From Pseudomonas capeferrum (GTDB lineage Bacteria; Pseudomonadota; Gammaproteobacteria; Pseudomonadales; Pseudomonadaceae), in the NCBI RefSeq assembly GCF_000731675.1, contig NZ_JMIT01000001.1, positions 867,526 through 931,525 on the forward strand: a stretch of 64,000 nt of DNA, written 5' to 3'. The position numbers were made by a program, and so were the translations under genes. A model generated the notes under the pieces. That model was not told where the DNA came from, made no database searches, and saw only the letters and a list, made by a program, of their open reading frames with translations. This document shows positions 56,023 through 64,000 of this stretch, in pieces (position 1 is the first letter of the stretch; every line of letters begins with the position of its first letter).

Positions 56023-56979
56023 ATGGAAAGCCGCCTGCTGAGCGAGCGCAGTAGCGTGTTTCATCACGCCGACCCCTATGCTGTGTCCGACTATGTGAAC
56101 CAGCACGTGGGCCAGCATTGCATCGGCTTGTCCCGCACCACCCATCCCCAGGCCAGCCTCAGCCACCGCAAGTTCGCCGAACTCGACCTGTGCCGCATCA
56201 GCTACGGCGGTAGCGTGCGCGTCACCTCGCCAGCGCTGGAAACCATCTACCACCTGCAGGTGCTGCTCAACGGCAACTGCCTGTGGCGCGGGCACCAGCG
56301 CGAGCATCACCTGGTGCCCGGCGAGCTGCTGCTGATCAACCCCGACGACCCGGTTGACCTGACCTACTCGGAAGACTGCGAGAAATTCATCCTCAAGGTG
56401 CCGACCCGGTTGCTCGATTCGATCTGTGACGAGCACCGCTGGCAGCGGCCTGATGGCGGCGTGCGGTTCTTGCGCAACCATTACCGGTTGGAGGAGCTGG
56501 ACGGGTTCGTCAACTTGCTGGCCATGGTCTGCCATGAAGCCGAGGTGAATGAGCCGTTGCCCCGCGTGCAGGGGCACTACAGCCAGATTGTCGCGAGCAA
56601 ACTGCTGACCTTGATGAGCACCAACATTCGGCGCGAAAGCCTGAATACGCCGGCGGCGAGCCTGGAGCGGATACTGGATTACATCGAGCGCAACCTGAAG
56701 CTTGAACTGTCAGCCGAGGTGCTCGCAGAGCAGGCCTGCATGAGCTTGCGGTCGCTGTATGCGCTGTTTGATCGGCACCTAGGTACCACGCCCAAACATT
56801 ATGTGCGGCTGCGCAAGCTGGAGCGGGTGCATGCATGCCTGAGCGATGCGAGTTGCAGCGTGAGGAGTGTGACCGAGCTTGCCATGGACTATGGCTTCCT
56901 GCACTTGGGACGCTTTTCGGAAACCTACCGGCAGCGCTATGGGGTATTGCCCTCGGTAACGCTGCGCAACCGCGGTTGA
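56023..56979 (+). CDS. benR: BenR, AraC/XylS-family activator of the ben operon
   Basis: A 318-residue AraC/XylS regulator, starting at ATG 56023 (MESRLLSERSSVFHH); a TTG six bases upstream adds only two residues. The N-terminal part contains the XylS-like effector region (VTSPALETIYHLQVLLNGNCLWRG), and the C-terminal 100 residues carry two helix-turn-helix motifs (ELSAEVLAEQACMSLRSLYALF and SVTELAMDYGFLHLGRFSETYR). BenR activates benABC in response to benzoate itself. It is followed by benA on the same strand, with two XylS-type half-sites in the gap, which fits its known role exactly. The length equals that of known P. putida BenR as I recall it. Confidence 0.95.
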   Translation: MESRLLSERSSVFHHADPYAVSDYVNQHVGQHCIGLSRTTHPQASLSHRKFAELDLCRISYGGSVRVTSPALETIYHLQVLLNGNCLWRGHQREHHLVPGELLLINPDDPVDLTYSEDCEKFILKVPTRLLDSICDEHRWQRPDGGVRFLRNHYRLEELDGFVNLLAMVCHEAEVNEPLPRVQGHYSQIVASKLLTLMSTNIRRESLNTPAASLERILDYIERNLKLELSAEVLAEQACMSLRSLYALFDRHLGTTPKHYVRLRKLERVHACLSDASCSVRSVTELAMDYGFLHLGRFSETYRQRYGVLPSVTLRNRG

Positions 56980-56981
56980 TG

Positions 56982-57017
56982 TGCACAAAGCGGATAGCAC
57001 TCTGCACGAAAAGGATA
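56982..57017 (+). promoter_or_regulatory. BenR-binding direct repeats at the benA promoter
   Basis: Two copies of TGCA-N6-GGATA lie at 56982-56996 and 57003-57017, exactly 21 bases apart. They match the TGCA-N6-GGNTA half-sites used by XylS at Pm, with the same two-turn spacing. The downstream GGATA should overlap the -35 position; TAACCT at 57039-57044 is a possible, poor -10, as expected for an activator-dependent promoter. Confidence 0.92.
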
Positions 57018-57080
57018 TTGCCACCACGCCTTGATCCCTAACCTGACATGGTCTGAACAATAACAATGGAGACCCTGGCC

Positions 57081-58439
57081 ATGTCCCTGGGATTCGACTA
57101 CCTCAATGCCATGCTCGAGGACGACCGTGAACAGGGCATCTACCGCTGCAAGCGCGAGATGTTCACCGACCCACGGCTGTTCGACCTGGAGATGAAACAC
57201 ATCTTCGAGGGCAACTGGATCTACCTGGCCCATGAAAGCCAGATCCCCGAAAAGAACGACTTCCTCACCCTGACCATGGGGCGCCAGCCGATCTTCATCG
57301 CGCGCAACAAGGACGGGGTGCTCAACGCCTTCCTCAATGCCTGCAGCCACCGTGGTGCCATGCTGTGCCGGCACAAACGCGGCAACCGCGCCAGCTACAC
57401 CTGCCCGTTCCACGGCTGGACCTTCAACAACAGCGGCAAACTGCTCAAGGTCAAAGACCCGAGCAACGCCGGCTACCCCGACAGCTTCAATTGCGATGGC
57501 TCCCACGACCTGACCAAGGTCGCGCGTTTCGAGTCGTACCGGGGCTTCCTGTTCGGCAGCCTGAAGGCCGATGTCAAACCGCTGGTGGAGCACCTTGGCG
57601 AGTCGGCCAAGATCATCGACATGATCGTCGACCAGTCGCCTGAAGGCCTGGAAGTGCTGCGCGGCGCCAGTTCGTACATCTACGAAGGCAACTGGAAGCT
57701 CACTGCCGAGAACGGCGCCGACGGCTACCACGTCAGCTCCGTGCACTGGAACTACGCCGCCACCCAGAACCAGCGCAAACAGCGCGAGTCGGGTGACGAG
57801 ATCAAGACCATGAGCGCCGGTGCCTGGGCCAAGCAAGGCGGGGGCTTCTATTCCTTCGACCACGGCCACCTGCTGCTGTGGACCCGTTGGGCCAACCCCG
57901 AGGACCGCCCGGCATTCGAGCGCCGTGATGAGCTGGTCACCGACTTCGGCCAGGCACGCGCCGACTGGATGATCGAAAACTCGCGCAACCTGTGCCTGTA
58001 CCCCAATGTGTACCTGATGGACCAGTTCAGTTCGCAGATCCGCATTGCCCGGCCGATTTCGGTGAACAAGACCGAAATCACCATCTACTGCATTGCGCCC
58101 AAAGGCGAAAGCACCGATGCCCGCGCCAAGCGCATCCGCCAGTACGAGGACTTCTTCAACGTCAGTGGCATGGCCACCCCGGACGACCTGGAAGAGTTCC
58201 GCTCGTGCCAGACCGGCTACGGCGGCGGTACCGGCTGGAACGACATGTCCCGCGGCGCTGCGCACTGGGTCGAAGGCGCCGACGAGGCGGCCCGCGAAAT
58301 CGAGCTCAAACCGCTGCTGTCGGGTGTGCGCACCGAGGACGAAGGCCTGTTCGTGCTGCAGCACAAGTACTGGCAGGACACCATGATCCAGGCGCTCAAG
58401 GATGACCAGCAACTGATCCCCGTGGAGGCCGTGCAATGA
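57081..58439 (+). CDS. benA: Benzoate 1,2-dioxygenase alpha subunit
   Basis: A 452-residue Rieske oxygenase large subunit. With BenB it forms the oxygenase that converts benzoate, O2 and reducing power to benzoate cis-1,2-dihydrodiol. The start [11 protein letters not shown] at 57081 follows GGAG at 57068-57071; the in-frame ATG at 57066 contains that ribosome site and is rejected. The Rieske cluster ligands are Cys88, His90, Cys108 and His111 (CSHRG and CPFHGW). The mononuclear iron site is in [14 protein letters not shown], with the third ligand Asp near NVYLMDQ. The gene follows BenR and its operator and overlaps benB by four bases. Confidence 0.97.
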   Translation: MSLGFDYLNAMLEDDREQGIYRCKREMFTDPRLFDLEMKHIFEGNWIYLAHESQIPEKNDFLTLTMGRQPIFIARNKDGVLNAFLNACSHRGAMLCRHKRGNRASYTCPFHGWTFNNSGKLLKVKDPSNAGYPDSFNCDGSHDLTKVARFESYRGFLFGSLKADVKPLVEHLGESAKIIDMIVDQSPEGLEVLRGASSYIYEGNWKLTAENGADGYHVSSVHWNYAATQNQRKQRESGDEIKTMSAGAWAKQGGGFYSFDHGHLLLWTRWANPEDRPAFERRDELVTDFGQARADWMIENSRNLCLYPNVYLMDQFSSQIRIARPISVNKTEITIYCIAPKGESTDARAKRIRQYEDFFNVSGMATPDDLEEFRSCQTGYGGGTGWNDMSRGAAHWVEGADEAAREIELKPLLSGVRTEDEGLFVLQHKYWQDTMIQALKDDQQLIPVEAVQ

Positions 58440-58921
58440 GCCTCTACGAAACCGTGCGCGACTTCCTCTACCGCGAAGCGCGCTTCCTGGACGATGCCCA
58501 GTGGGACCAGTGGCTGGAGCTGTATGCCGCCGATGCCAGCTTCTGGATGCCGGCGTGGGACGATGACGACCGCCTCACCACCGACCCGCAAAGCGAGATA
58601 TCGCTGATCTGGTACGGCAACCGTGGCGGCCTCGAGGACCGGGTGTTCCGCATCAAGACCGAGCGCTCCAGTGCGACCGTGCCGGATACCCGCACCTCGC
58701 ACAACATCAGCAACATCGAGATCGTCGAGCAAGGCGAGGGCTACTGCCAGGTGCGCTTCAACTGGCACACCCTGAGCTTTCGCTACAAGACCACCGACAG
58801 CTACTTCGGCAGCAGCTTCTACACCCTTGACCTGCGCGGCGAGCAACCGCTGATCCAGGCCAAGAAGGTGGTGCTGAAGAACGACTACGTGCGCCAGGTC
58901 ATCGACATCTACCACATCTGA
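58436..58921 (+). CDS. benB: Benzoate 1,2-dioxygenase beta subunit
   Basis: A 161-residue small subunit of the ring-hydroxylating oxygenase. It has no redox cofactor; the fold is a cystatin-like cone that holds the alpha subunits in an alpha3-beta3 assembly. The sequence is typical ([29 protein letters not shown], and [12 protein letters not shown]). Its ATG overlaps the benA stop (ATGA), so the two are translationally coupled, giving equal subunit amounts. Length is normal for the family. Confidence 0.96.
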   Translation: MSLYETVRDFLYREARFLDDAQWDQWLELYAADASFWMPAWDDDDRLTTDPQSEISLIWYGNRGGLEDRVFRIKTERSSATVPDTRTSHNISNIEIVEQGEGYCQVRFNWHTLSFRYKTTDSYFGSSFYTLDLRGEQPLIQAKKVVLKNDYVRQVIDIYHI

Positions 58922-58991
58922 TCCGAGGTAACGCGAGCCGCTCGGTGTGCCGCTTGGCGCGCCGTGGCGACGCTCGCCCGCGAGGTGCTAC

Positions 58992-60005
58992 ATGAGCTTC
59001 CAGATCGCACTGAATTTCGAAGACGGGGTGACCCGCTTCATCGAGGCCGATGGCCATGAAACCGTGGCCGACGCTGCCTATCGCCAGGGCATCAACATCC
59101 CGCTGGACTGCCGCGACGGCGCCTGCGGCACCTGCAAGTGCAAGGCCGAAGCCGGGCGTTACGACCTGGGCGACAACTTCATCGAAGACGCCCTGAACGA
59201 GGACGAAATCGCCGAAGGCTACGTGCTGACCTGCCAGATGCGCGCCGAAGCCGACTGCGTGCTACGCATCCCGGCGTCTTCGCAACTGTGCAAGACCGAG
59301 CAGGCCAGCTTCGAGGCCGCCATCAGCGATGTGCGCCAGTTGTCGGCGAGCACCATTGCCCTGTCTATCAAAGGCGAGGCGTTGAGCCGGCTGGCGTTTC
59401 TGCCGGGGCAGTACGTCAACCTCAAGGTGCCGGGCAGCGAGCAGAGCCGCGCCTACTCGTTCAGCTCGCTGCAAAAGGACGGCGAAGTCAGCTTCCTGAT
59501 CCGTAACGTACCCGGCGGGCTGATGAGCAGTTTCCTCACCAGCCTGGCCAAGGCCGGCGACAGCATGAGCCTGGCAGGGCCGCTGGGCAGCTTCTACCTG
59601 CGGCCGATCCAGCGGCCGCTGCTGTTGCTGGCCGGTGGAACCGGGCTGGCACCCTTCACCGCCATGCTGGAGAAGATCGCCGAGCAGGGCAGCGAACACC
59701 CGCTGCACTTGATCTACGGGGTGACCAACGACTTCGACCTGGTCGAACTGGACCGCCTGCAGGCCTTGGCGGCGCGCATCCCCAACTTCACCTTCAGTGC
59801 CTGCGTGGCCAACCCTGACAGCCAGCATCCGCAGAAGGGTTACGTCACCCAGCACATCGAGCCGCGCCACCTCAACGACGGCGATGTGGATGTGTACCTG
59901 TGCGGGCCGCCGCCGATGGTCGAGGCGGTCAGCCAGTACGTGCGTGAGCAGGGGATTACGCCGGTGAACTTCTACTACGAGAAGTTCGCGGCGGCTGCGG
60001 CCTGA
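58992..60005 (+). CDS. benC: Benzoate dioxygenase reductase
   Basis: A 337-residue one-component electron-transfer protein that passes electrons from NADH through FAD and a 2Fe-2S cluster to BenAB. The start MSFQIALNFEDG at 58992 follows GAGGTG; the open frame upstream to 58947 has no ribosome site. The plant-type ferredoxin domain is N-terminal with ligands Cys40, Cys45, Cys48 and Cys81. The FAD site shows RAYSFSS, and the NADH site shows LLAGGTGLAPF and VYLCGPPPMV. It lies 70 bp after benB; the gap has no obvious signal. Confidence 0.96.
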   Translation: MSFQIALNFEDGVTRFIEADGHETVADAAYRQGINIPLDCRDGACGTCKCKAEAGRYDLGDNFIEDALNEDEIAEGYVLTCQMRAEADCVLRIPASSQLCKTEQASFEAAISDVRQLSASTIALSIKGEALSRLAFLPGQYVNLKVPGSEQSRAYSFSSLQKDGEVSFLIRNVPGGLMSSFLTSLAKAGDSMSLAGPLGSFYLRPIQRPLLLLAGGTGLAPFTAMLEKIAEQGSEHPLHLIYGVTNDFDLVELDRLQALAARIPNFTFSACVANPDSQHPQKGYVTQHIEPRHLNDGDVDVYLCGPPPMVEAVSQYVREQGITPVNFYYEKFAAAAA

Positions 60006-60011
60006 GCGTTC

Positions 60012-60031
60012 GTGGGGGCTGCCGCTCCCAC
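60012..60031. repeat. Small REP-like hairpin between benC and benD
   Basis: GTGGG at 60012-60016 pairs with CCCAC at 60027-60031, with partial pairing inside. The bases resemble the outer part of a P. putida REP but the element is short and imperfect. It lies in the benC-benD gap and could trim or stabilise the transcript. Confidence 0.35.
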
Positions 60032-60060
60032 ACAGACAGCATCAATATGGAGCGTTTCAG

Positions 60061-60822
60061 ATGACGACAAGATTTCACGATAAAGTCGCCCTGGTCACCG
60101 GTGCTGCCCAGGGCATTGGCCGAGGGGTGTGCTGGCGGCTGAAGGCCGAAGGCGCGCAAGTGGTGGCGGTGGACCGTTCCGAGCTGGTGCACGAACTGGC
60201 CGGGGAGGGCATGCTGACCCTCACCGCCGACCTCGAGCAGCACAGCGATTGTGCCCGGGTCATGGCCGCTGCAGTCGAGGCCTTCGGGCGCCTCGACATC
60301 CTGGTCAACAACGTCGGCGGGACCATTTGGGCCAAGCCCTTCGAACACTATGAAGTGGAACAGATCGAGGCCGAAGTGCGCCGCTCACTGTTCCCGACCT
60401 TATGGTGCTGCCACGCCGCCTTGCCCTACATGCTGGAACGGGGGGCAGGGGCCATCGTCAACGTTTCGTCCATCGCCACCCGTGGCGTCAACCGCGTGCC
60501 CTACGGCGCGGCCAAAGGCGGCGTGAACGCACTGACCGCCTGCCTGGCCTTCGAAACCGCCGGCCGCGGTATCCGCGTCAATGCCACCGCCCCTGGCGGC
60601 ACCGAGGCGCCGCCGCGGCGGGTGCCACGCAACAGCGCCGAGCAGAGCGAGCAGGAAAAGGCCTGGTACCAGCAAATCGTCGACCAGACCCTCGACAGCA
60701 GCCTGATGCACCGCTACGGCAGCATCGACGAGCAGGTTGGCGCAATCCTCTTCCTGGCCTCCGACGAGGCCTCCTACATCACCGGTGTGACCCTGCCGGT
60801 AGGGGGCGGCGACCTCGGCTGA
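60061..60822 (+). CDS. benD: Benzoate cis-diol dehydrogenase
   Basis: A 253-residue short-chain dehydrogenase that oxidises and decarboxylates benzoate cis-1,2-dihydrodiol to catechol with NAD. The N-terminal nucleotide site is GAAQGIG (Gly14, Gly18, Gly20), the NNVGG stretch follows, and the catalytic pair is Tyr148 and Lys152 (YGAAK) preceded by the Ser in NVSSIA. The segment GGTEAPPRRVPRNSAEQ is typical of BenD/XylL proteins. GGAG lies before the ATG. It is the fourth gene of the benABCD operon. Confidence 0.96.
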   Translation: MTTRFHDKVALVTGAAQGIGRGVCWRLKAEGAQVVAVDRSELVHELAGEGMLTLTADLEQHSDCARVMAAAVEAFGRLDILVNNVGGTIWAKPFEHYEVEQIEAEVRRSLFPTLWCCHAALPYMLERGAGAIVNVSSIATRGVNRVPYGAAKGGVNALTACLAFETAGRGIRVNATAPGGTEAPPRRVPRNSAEQSEQEKAWYQQIVDQTLDSSLMHRYGSIDEQVGAILFLASDEASYITGVTLPVGGGDLG

Positions 60823-60878
60823 GCCACCCCCTAAGGCAAAGGTTTTCTTCCACAACAAAAACAATAGAGACAGCTGCC

Positions 60879-62207
60879 ATGCGAACCCTTGACGTACACC
60901 CGATCATCGATAACGCGCGCTTCACACCCTTCCACTGGATGGTCATGGCCTGGTGCGGCCTGTTGCTGATCTTCGACGGTTATGACTTGTTCATCTACGG
61001 CGTGGTGTTGCCGGTGATCATGAAGGAGTGGGGGCTGACGCCACTGCAGGCCGGCGCCTTGGGCAGCTACGCGTTGTTCGGGATGATGTTCGGCGCCCTG
61101 GTATTCGGCAGCCTGGCCGACCGGATCGGGCGCAAGAAGGGCATCGCCCTGTGCTTTGCCCTGTTTTCCACGGCAACCATCCTCAACGGCTTCGCCAGCA
61201 GCCCCAGCGAGTTTGGGATCTACCGCTTTATCGCCGGCCTGGGCTGCGGTGGGTTGATGCCCAACGCCGTGGCACTGATGAACGAATATGCGCCAAAACG
61301 CCTGCGCAGCACGCTGGTGGCGATCATGTTCAGTGGCTACTCGATGGGCGGCATGCTTTCGGCAGGCGTCGGTATCTTCATGTTGCCGCGTTTCGGTTGG
61401 GAGTCGATGTTCTTCGCCGCAGCCGTACCCCTGTTGCTGTTGCCGGTGATTCTCTACTACCTGCCAGAATCCATTGGTTTTCTGGTACGCCAAGGGCGCA
61501 CCGATGAAGCCCGCGCACTGCTCAAGAAGCTCGACCCCGCTTGCGACATACAGCCTGGCGACACGCTGCAGGCAACGGACCGCAAGGGCGGCGGCAACGC
61601 TGTCGTGGAGCTGTTTCGCAACGGCCTTGCCGTGCGCACCCTGGCCCTGTGGCTGGCGTTTTTCTGCTGCCTGCTGATGGTCTACGCACTCAGCTCGTGG
61701 CTGCCAAAACTGATGGCCAACGCAGGTTACAGCCTGGGTTCGAGCCTGTCGTTCCTGCTGGTGCTGAACTTTGGCGGCATGGCCGGGGCTATTCTGGGGG
61801 GCTGGTTGGGCGACCGCTACAACCTGGTGAAGGTCAAGGTCGGCTTCTTCATCGCTGCGGCACTGTCGATCAGCTTGCTGGGCGTGAACAGCCCGATGCC
61901 GGTGCTGTACCTGCTGATCTTCATCGCCGGCGCCACCACCATCGGCACGCAAATACTGCTGTACGCCGGCGCGGCGCAGATGTACGGCCTGTCGGTACGC
62001 TCCACCGGCCTTGGCTGGGCCTCGGGGATCGGCCGCAACGGCGCCATCGTCGGCCCGCTGCTGGGGGGCGCACTGATGGGCATCAACCTGCCGTTGCAAC
62101 TCAATTTCATCGCGTTCGCCATCCCTGGCGCAATTGCTGCGCTGGCCATGGCCGTGCACCTGGTCAGTGGCCGGCGGCATGGCCTGGCTACGGCTGCGCA
62201 GGCCTAG
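60879..62207 (+). CDS. benK: Benzoate MFS transporter
   Basis: A 442-residue major facilitator of the aromatic acid:H+ symporter family with twelve predicted membrane helices. The start MRTLDVHPIIDN at 60879 is chosen; the longer frame upstream lies inside benD. Family signatures are DGYDLFIYG in helix 1 (the acidic pair needed by PcaK/BenK-type carriers), GSLADRIGRKKG in loop 2-3, and the second-half copy GGWLGDRYN. It follows benD by 56 bp and should import benzoate across the inner membrane. Confidence 0.94.
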   Translation: MRTLDVHPIIDNARFTPFHWMVMAWCGLLLIFDGYDLFIYGVVLPVIMKEWGLTPLQAGALGSYALFGMMFGALVFGSLADRIGRKKGIALCFALFSTATILNGFASSPSEFGIYRFIAGLGCGGLMPNAVALMNEYAPKRLRSTLVAIMFSGYSMGGMLSAGVGIFMLPRFGWESMFFAAAVPLLLLPVILYYLPESIGFLVRQGRTDEARALLKKLDPACDIQPGDTLQATDRKGGGNAVVELFRNGLAVRTLALWLAFFCCLLMVYALSSWLPKLMANAGYSLGSSLSFLLVLNFGGMAGAILGGWLGDRYNLVKVKVGFFIAAALSISLLGVNSPMPVLYLLIFIAGATTIGTQILLYAGAAQMYGLSVRSTGLGWASGIGRNGAIVGPLLGGALMGINLPLQLNFIAFAIPGAIAALAMAVHLVSGRRHGLATAAQA

Positions 62208-62215
62208 CAAGACCA

Positions 62216-62235
62216 CAGGCCTTGCAAGAGGCCTG
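62216..62235 (+). other. Hairpin in the benK-benE gap
   Basis: CAGGCCT at 62216-62222 pairs with AGGCCTG at 62229-62235 across a six-base loop. It lies in the 64-bp gap where P. putida KT2440, as I recall it, has a second catechol dioxygenase gene. It has no T-run and its function is unclear. Confidence 0.4.
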
Positions 62236-62271
62236 ATCCACACACCCGCCCCAAGCCTTGCGAGAGGTACC

Positions 62272-63471
62272 ATGAAAACCCTGTTCAAGGACAGCTCGCT
62301 GTCCGCCATCGTCGCCGGTTGCCTGGCGACGATGATTTCCTACGCCGGCCCGCTGGTGATCATCTTCCACGCCGCCGAGGCCGCGCACATGCCTCACGGC
62401 CAGCTGTCGTCCTGGGTGTGGGCCGTTTCCATGGGCAGCGGTGTGCTCGGCGCATTGCTGAGCCTGCGCTATCGGGTGCCGGTGGTGATCGCCTGGTCGA
62501 TCCCGGGTTCGGCCCTGTTGGTGACTGCCTTGCCGGCACTAGGGCTGGAGCAGGCCGTGGGGGCCTACCTGGTGGCGAACCTGATCCTGCTGCTGATCGG
62601 CATCAGCGGGGCCTTCGACCGCATCATCACACGCCTGCCCGGGTCCATCGCTGCTGGCATGCAGGCGGGCATCCTGTTCAGTTTCGGCACCGAGGTGTTC
62701 CGCGCCTTGCCCGTGCAACCGCTGCTGGTACTGGCGATGTTCGTTACCTATGTGCTGATGCGCAGGGTTCAGCCGCGTTATGCGGTGGCCGCCGTATTGT
62801 GCATAGGGGCCGTCGTCACCGTGGCCAGCGGCGCGTTCCGCAGTGAGGCCCTGGTGCTGCAACTGGCCTCGCCACAGTGGGTTACCCCGCAGTTCAGCCT
62901 GGCGGCGGTGTTCAGCCTGGCGCTGCCACTGGTGCTGGTGGCCCTGACCGGGCAGTTCATGCCAGGGATGGCGGTGCTGCGTAACGCCGGGTACGCCACA
63001 CCGGCCAGCCCTTTGATCGGTGCCAGCGCCATCGGCGGCGCCTTGCTGGCACCTTTCGGTTGCCACGGCCTGAACCTGGCAGCCGTCACCGCCAGCCTGT
63101 GCACCGGCCATGAGGCCCATGAAAACCCGCGCCGGCGGTATGTCGCGGCCGTCGCCGGCAGCGTGTTGTACCTGCTGTTGGGGGTTGCCGGTGCCACGTT
63201 GATGTCGCTGTTTGCTGCCTTCCCTGCGGCATTGATCGCGGCCCTTGCCGGGCTTGCCCTGTACGGGGCGATCAGCGAAGCCCTGGCGCGCAGCCTGGCC
63301 GAGCCTACGGAGCGCGATGCCGGCCTGTTCACCTTCCTGGTCACCGCCTCGGGGGTGTCTTTCCTTGGCCTGTCGGCGGCGTTCTGGGGGCTGTTGTTCG
63401 GCCTGTTGGCGCATGCGCTGCTCAGGCTGCGTCGGCCGCAAGCGAGCGAGGTATTGCGCCGTACCCCATGA
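62272..63471 (+). CDS. benE: BenE-family benzoate transporter
   Basis: A 399-residue polytopic membrane protein of the BenE family, distinct from MFS carriers. The start MKTLFKDSSLSAIVAGC at 62272 has GAGAGG upstream; an open frame to 62134 lies inside benK. About eleven to twelve hydrophobic segments are visible, with typical motifs VVIAWSIPGSALLV and PFGCHGLNLAAVTASLCTG. BenE proteins act as benzoate:H+ symporters, here a second uptake route beside BenK. It precedes the porin gene by 53 bp and is probably part of the same operon. Confidence 0.94.
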   Translation: MKTLFKDSSLSAIVAGCLATMISYAGPLVIIFHAAEAAHMPHGQLSSWVWAVSMGSGVLGALLSLRYRVPVVIAWSIPGSALLVTALPALGLEQAVGAYLVANLILLLIGISGAFDRIITRLPGSIAAGMQAGILFSFGTEVFRALPVQPLLVLAMFVTYVLMRRVQPRYAVAAVLCIGAVVTVASGAFRSEALVLQLASPQWVTPQFSLAAVFSLALPLVLVALTGQFMPGMAVLRNAGYATPASPLIGASAIGGALLAPFGCHGLNLAAVTASLCTGHEAHENPRRRYVAAVAGSVLYLLLGVAGATLMSLFAAFPAALIAALAGLALYGAISEALARSLAEPTERDAGLFTFLVTASGVSFLGLSAAFWGLLFGLLAHALLRLRRPQASEVLRRTP

Positions 63472-63524
63472 GCCCCGTGTTCCCAGCGCTTTACCCATAA
63501 CAACAAGATCAAGAGAGCTTCGGA

Positions 63525-64000
63525 ATGAACCACACCCCTTGCGTTGCCATCGGCCTGACCTTGCTCAGCCAACCTGCGCTGGCCGCTGATGGCGGCTTCT
63601 TCGAAGATTCGAAAGCCAGCCTCAGCGCCCGTAATTACTACTTCAGCCGTGACTTTTCGGACATCGTCGGGGCCAATCAGCAGTCCAAGGCCGAGGAGTG
63701 GGCCCAGGGCTTCATTCTCGACTTCAAGTCGGGGTACACCCCCGGCACGGTCGGCTTTGGCGTGGATGCCCTGGGCCTGTTGGGCATCAAGCTCGACAGC
63801 AGCCCTGACCGGGTCAATACCGGCCTGCTGCCGGTGCATGGCGATGGCCGCGCCGCAGACGACTACAGCCGCCTGGCACCGACGTTCAAGGCCAGGGTGT
63901 CGAAGACCGAGCTGCGTGTTGGCGAGCTGCAACCCAACTTGCCGGTGCTGACCTTCAGCGATATCCGCCTGTTACCTCCGACTTACCAGGGGGTGAGCCT
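63525..64000 (+). CDS. benF: OprD-family porin, BenF-like, 3' end cut by window edge
   Basis: The frame from ATG 63525 remains open to the window edge, giving 158 residues of what is normally a protein of about 400. The N-terminus is a secretion signal ([12 protein letters not shown], cleavage near residue 21). The mature start shows the OprD pattern: [22 protein letters not shown], then [34 protein letters not shown], and [14 protein letters not shown], all typical of substrate-specific OprD/BenF/OpdK channels. Its place after benE supports benzoate passage through the outer membrane. Confidence 0.92.
   Translation, partial: MNHTPCVAIGLTLLSQPALAADGGFFEDSKASLSARNYYFSRDFSDIVGANQQSKAEEWAQGFILDFKSGYTPGTVGFGVDALGLLGIKLDSSPDRVNTGLLPVHGDGRAADDYSRLAPTFKARVSKTELRVGELQPNLPVLTFSDIRLLPPTYQGVS

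Overview
The window is high-GC DNA from a Pseudomonas of the P. putida group. The evidence is the benzoate (ben) cluster with two XylS/BenR-type half-site repeats, P. putida-type REP palindromes, and a twelve-module lipopeptide synthetase whose 2+7+3 gene split and predicted peptide match the putisolvin system. This is recognition from memory of these families; no database search was run.

Layout. 1-649: end-truncated tandem universal stress protein (minus). 705-2953: outer-membrane NodT-type lipoprotein and an upstream LuxR-type regulator (minus), divergent from the synthetase across a 415-bp regulatory gap. 3369-43498: three giant non-ribosomal peptide synthetase genes, psoA (2 modules), psoB (7) and psoC (3 modules plus two thioesterases). 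43562-46725: macA and macB, the periplasmic adaptor and ABC permease of a tripartite efflux pump. 46739-46869: a REP inverted pair enclosing a 17-bp tandem repeat. 46887-47531: a second LuxR-type regulator facing the cluster. 47751-51365: housekeeping or unassigned genes (HisN-like phosphatase, lipoprotein, alpha/beta hydrolase, LysR regulator). 51721-55785: quaternary-amine (glycine betaine/choline/carnitine-type) ABC importer and a GlxA/CdhR-like AraC regulator. 56023-64000: benR, benABCD, benK, benE and the start of a BenF-like porin.

How it works together. PsoA starts with a lipo-initiating condensation domain, so a fatty acid is attached to residue 1; PsoB and PsoC carry N-terminal TubC-type docking domains that should order the line PsoA-PsoB-PsoC. 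Reading the adenylation pockets by eye gives acyl-Leu-Glu-Leu-Leu-Gln-Ser-Val-Leu-Ser-Leu-Val/Ile-Ser. Condensation domains 2-10 look like dual epimerisation/condensation domains and 11-12 like ordinary LCL domains, so residues 1-9 should be D and 10-12 L. The tandem thioesterases release and cyclise the product, and MacA-MacB-NodT probably export it. Two paralogous LuxR-type proteins without an acyl-homoserine-lactone domain bracket the cluster.

The ben region converts benzoate to catechol (BenABC dioxygenase, BenD dehydrogenase) with uptake by BenK, BenE and the porin; catechol dioxygenase is not present between benK and benE. The most interesting points are the peptide prediction (Leu rather than Ile at 4 and 8), nearly identical Ser adenylation segments in three modules, the T-domain motif that tracks the type of the next condensation domain, the symmetrical TGTAG/CTACA array before psoA, and a PcaR-like operator before benR.
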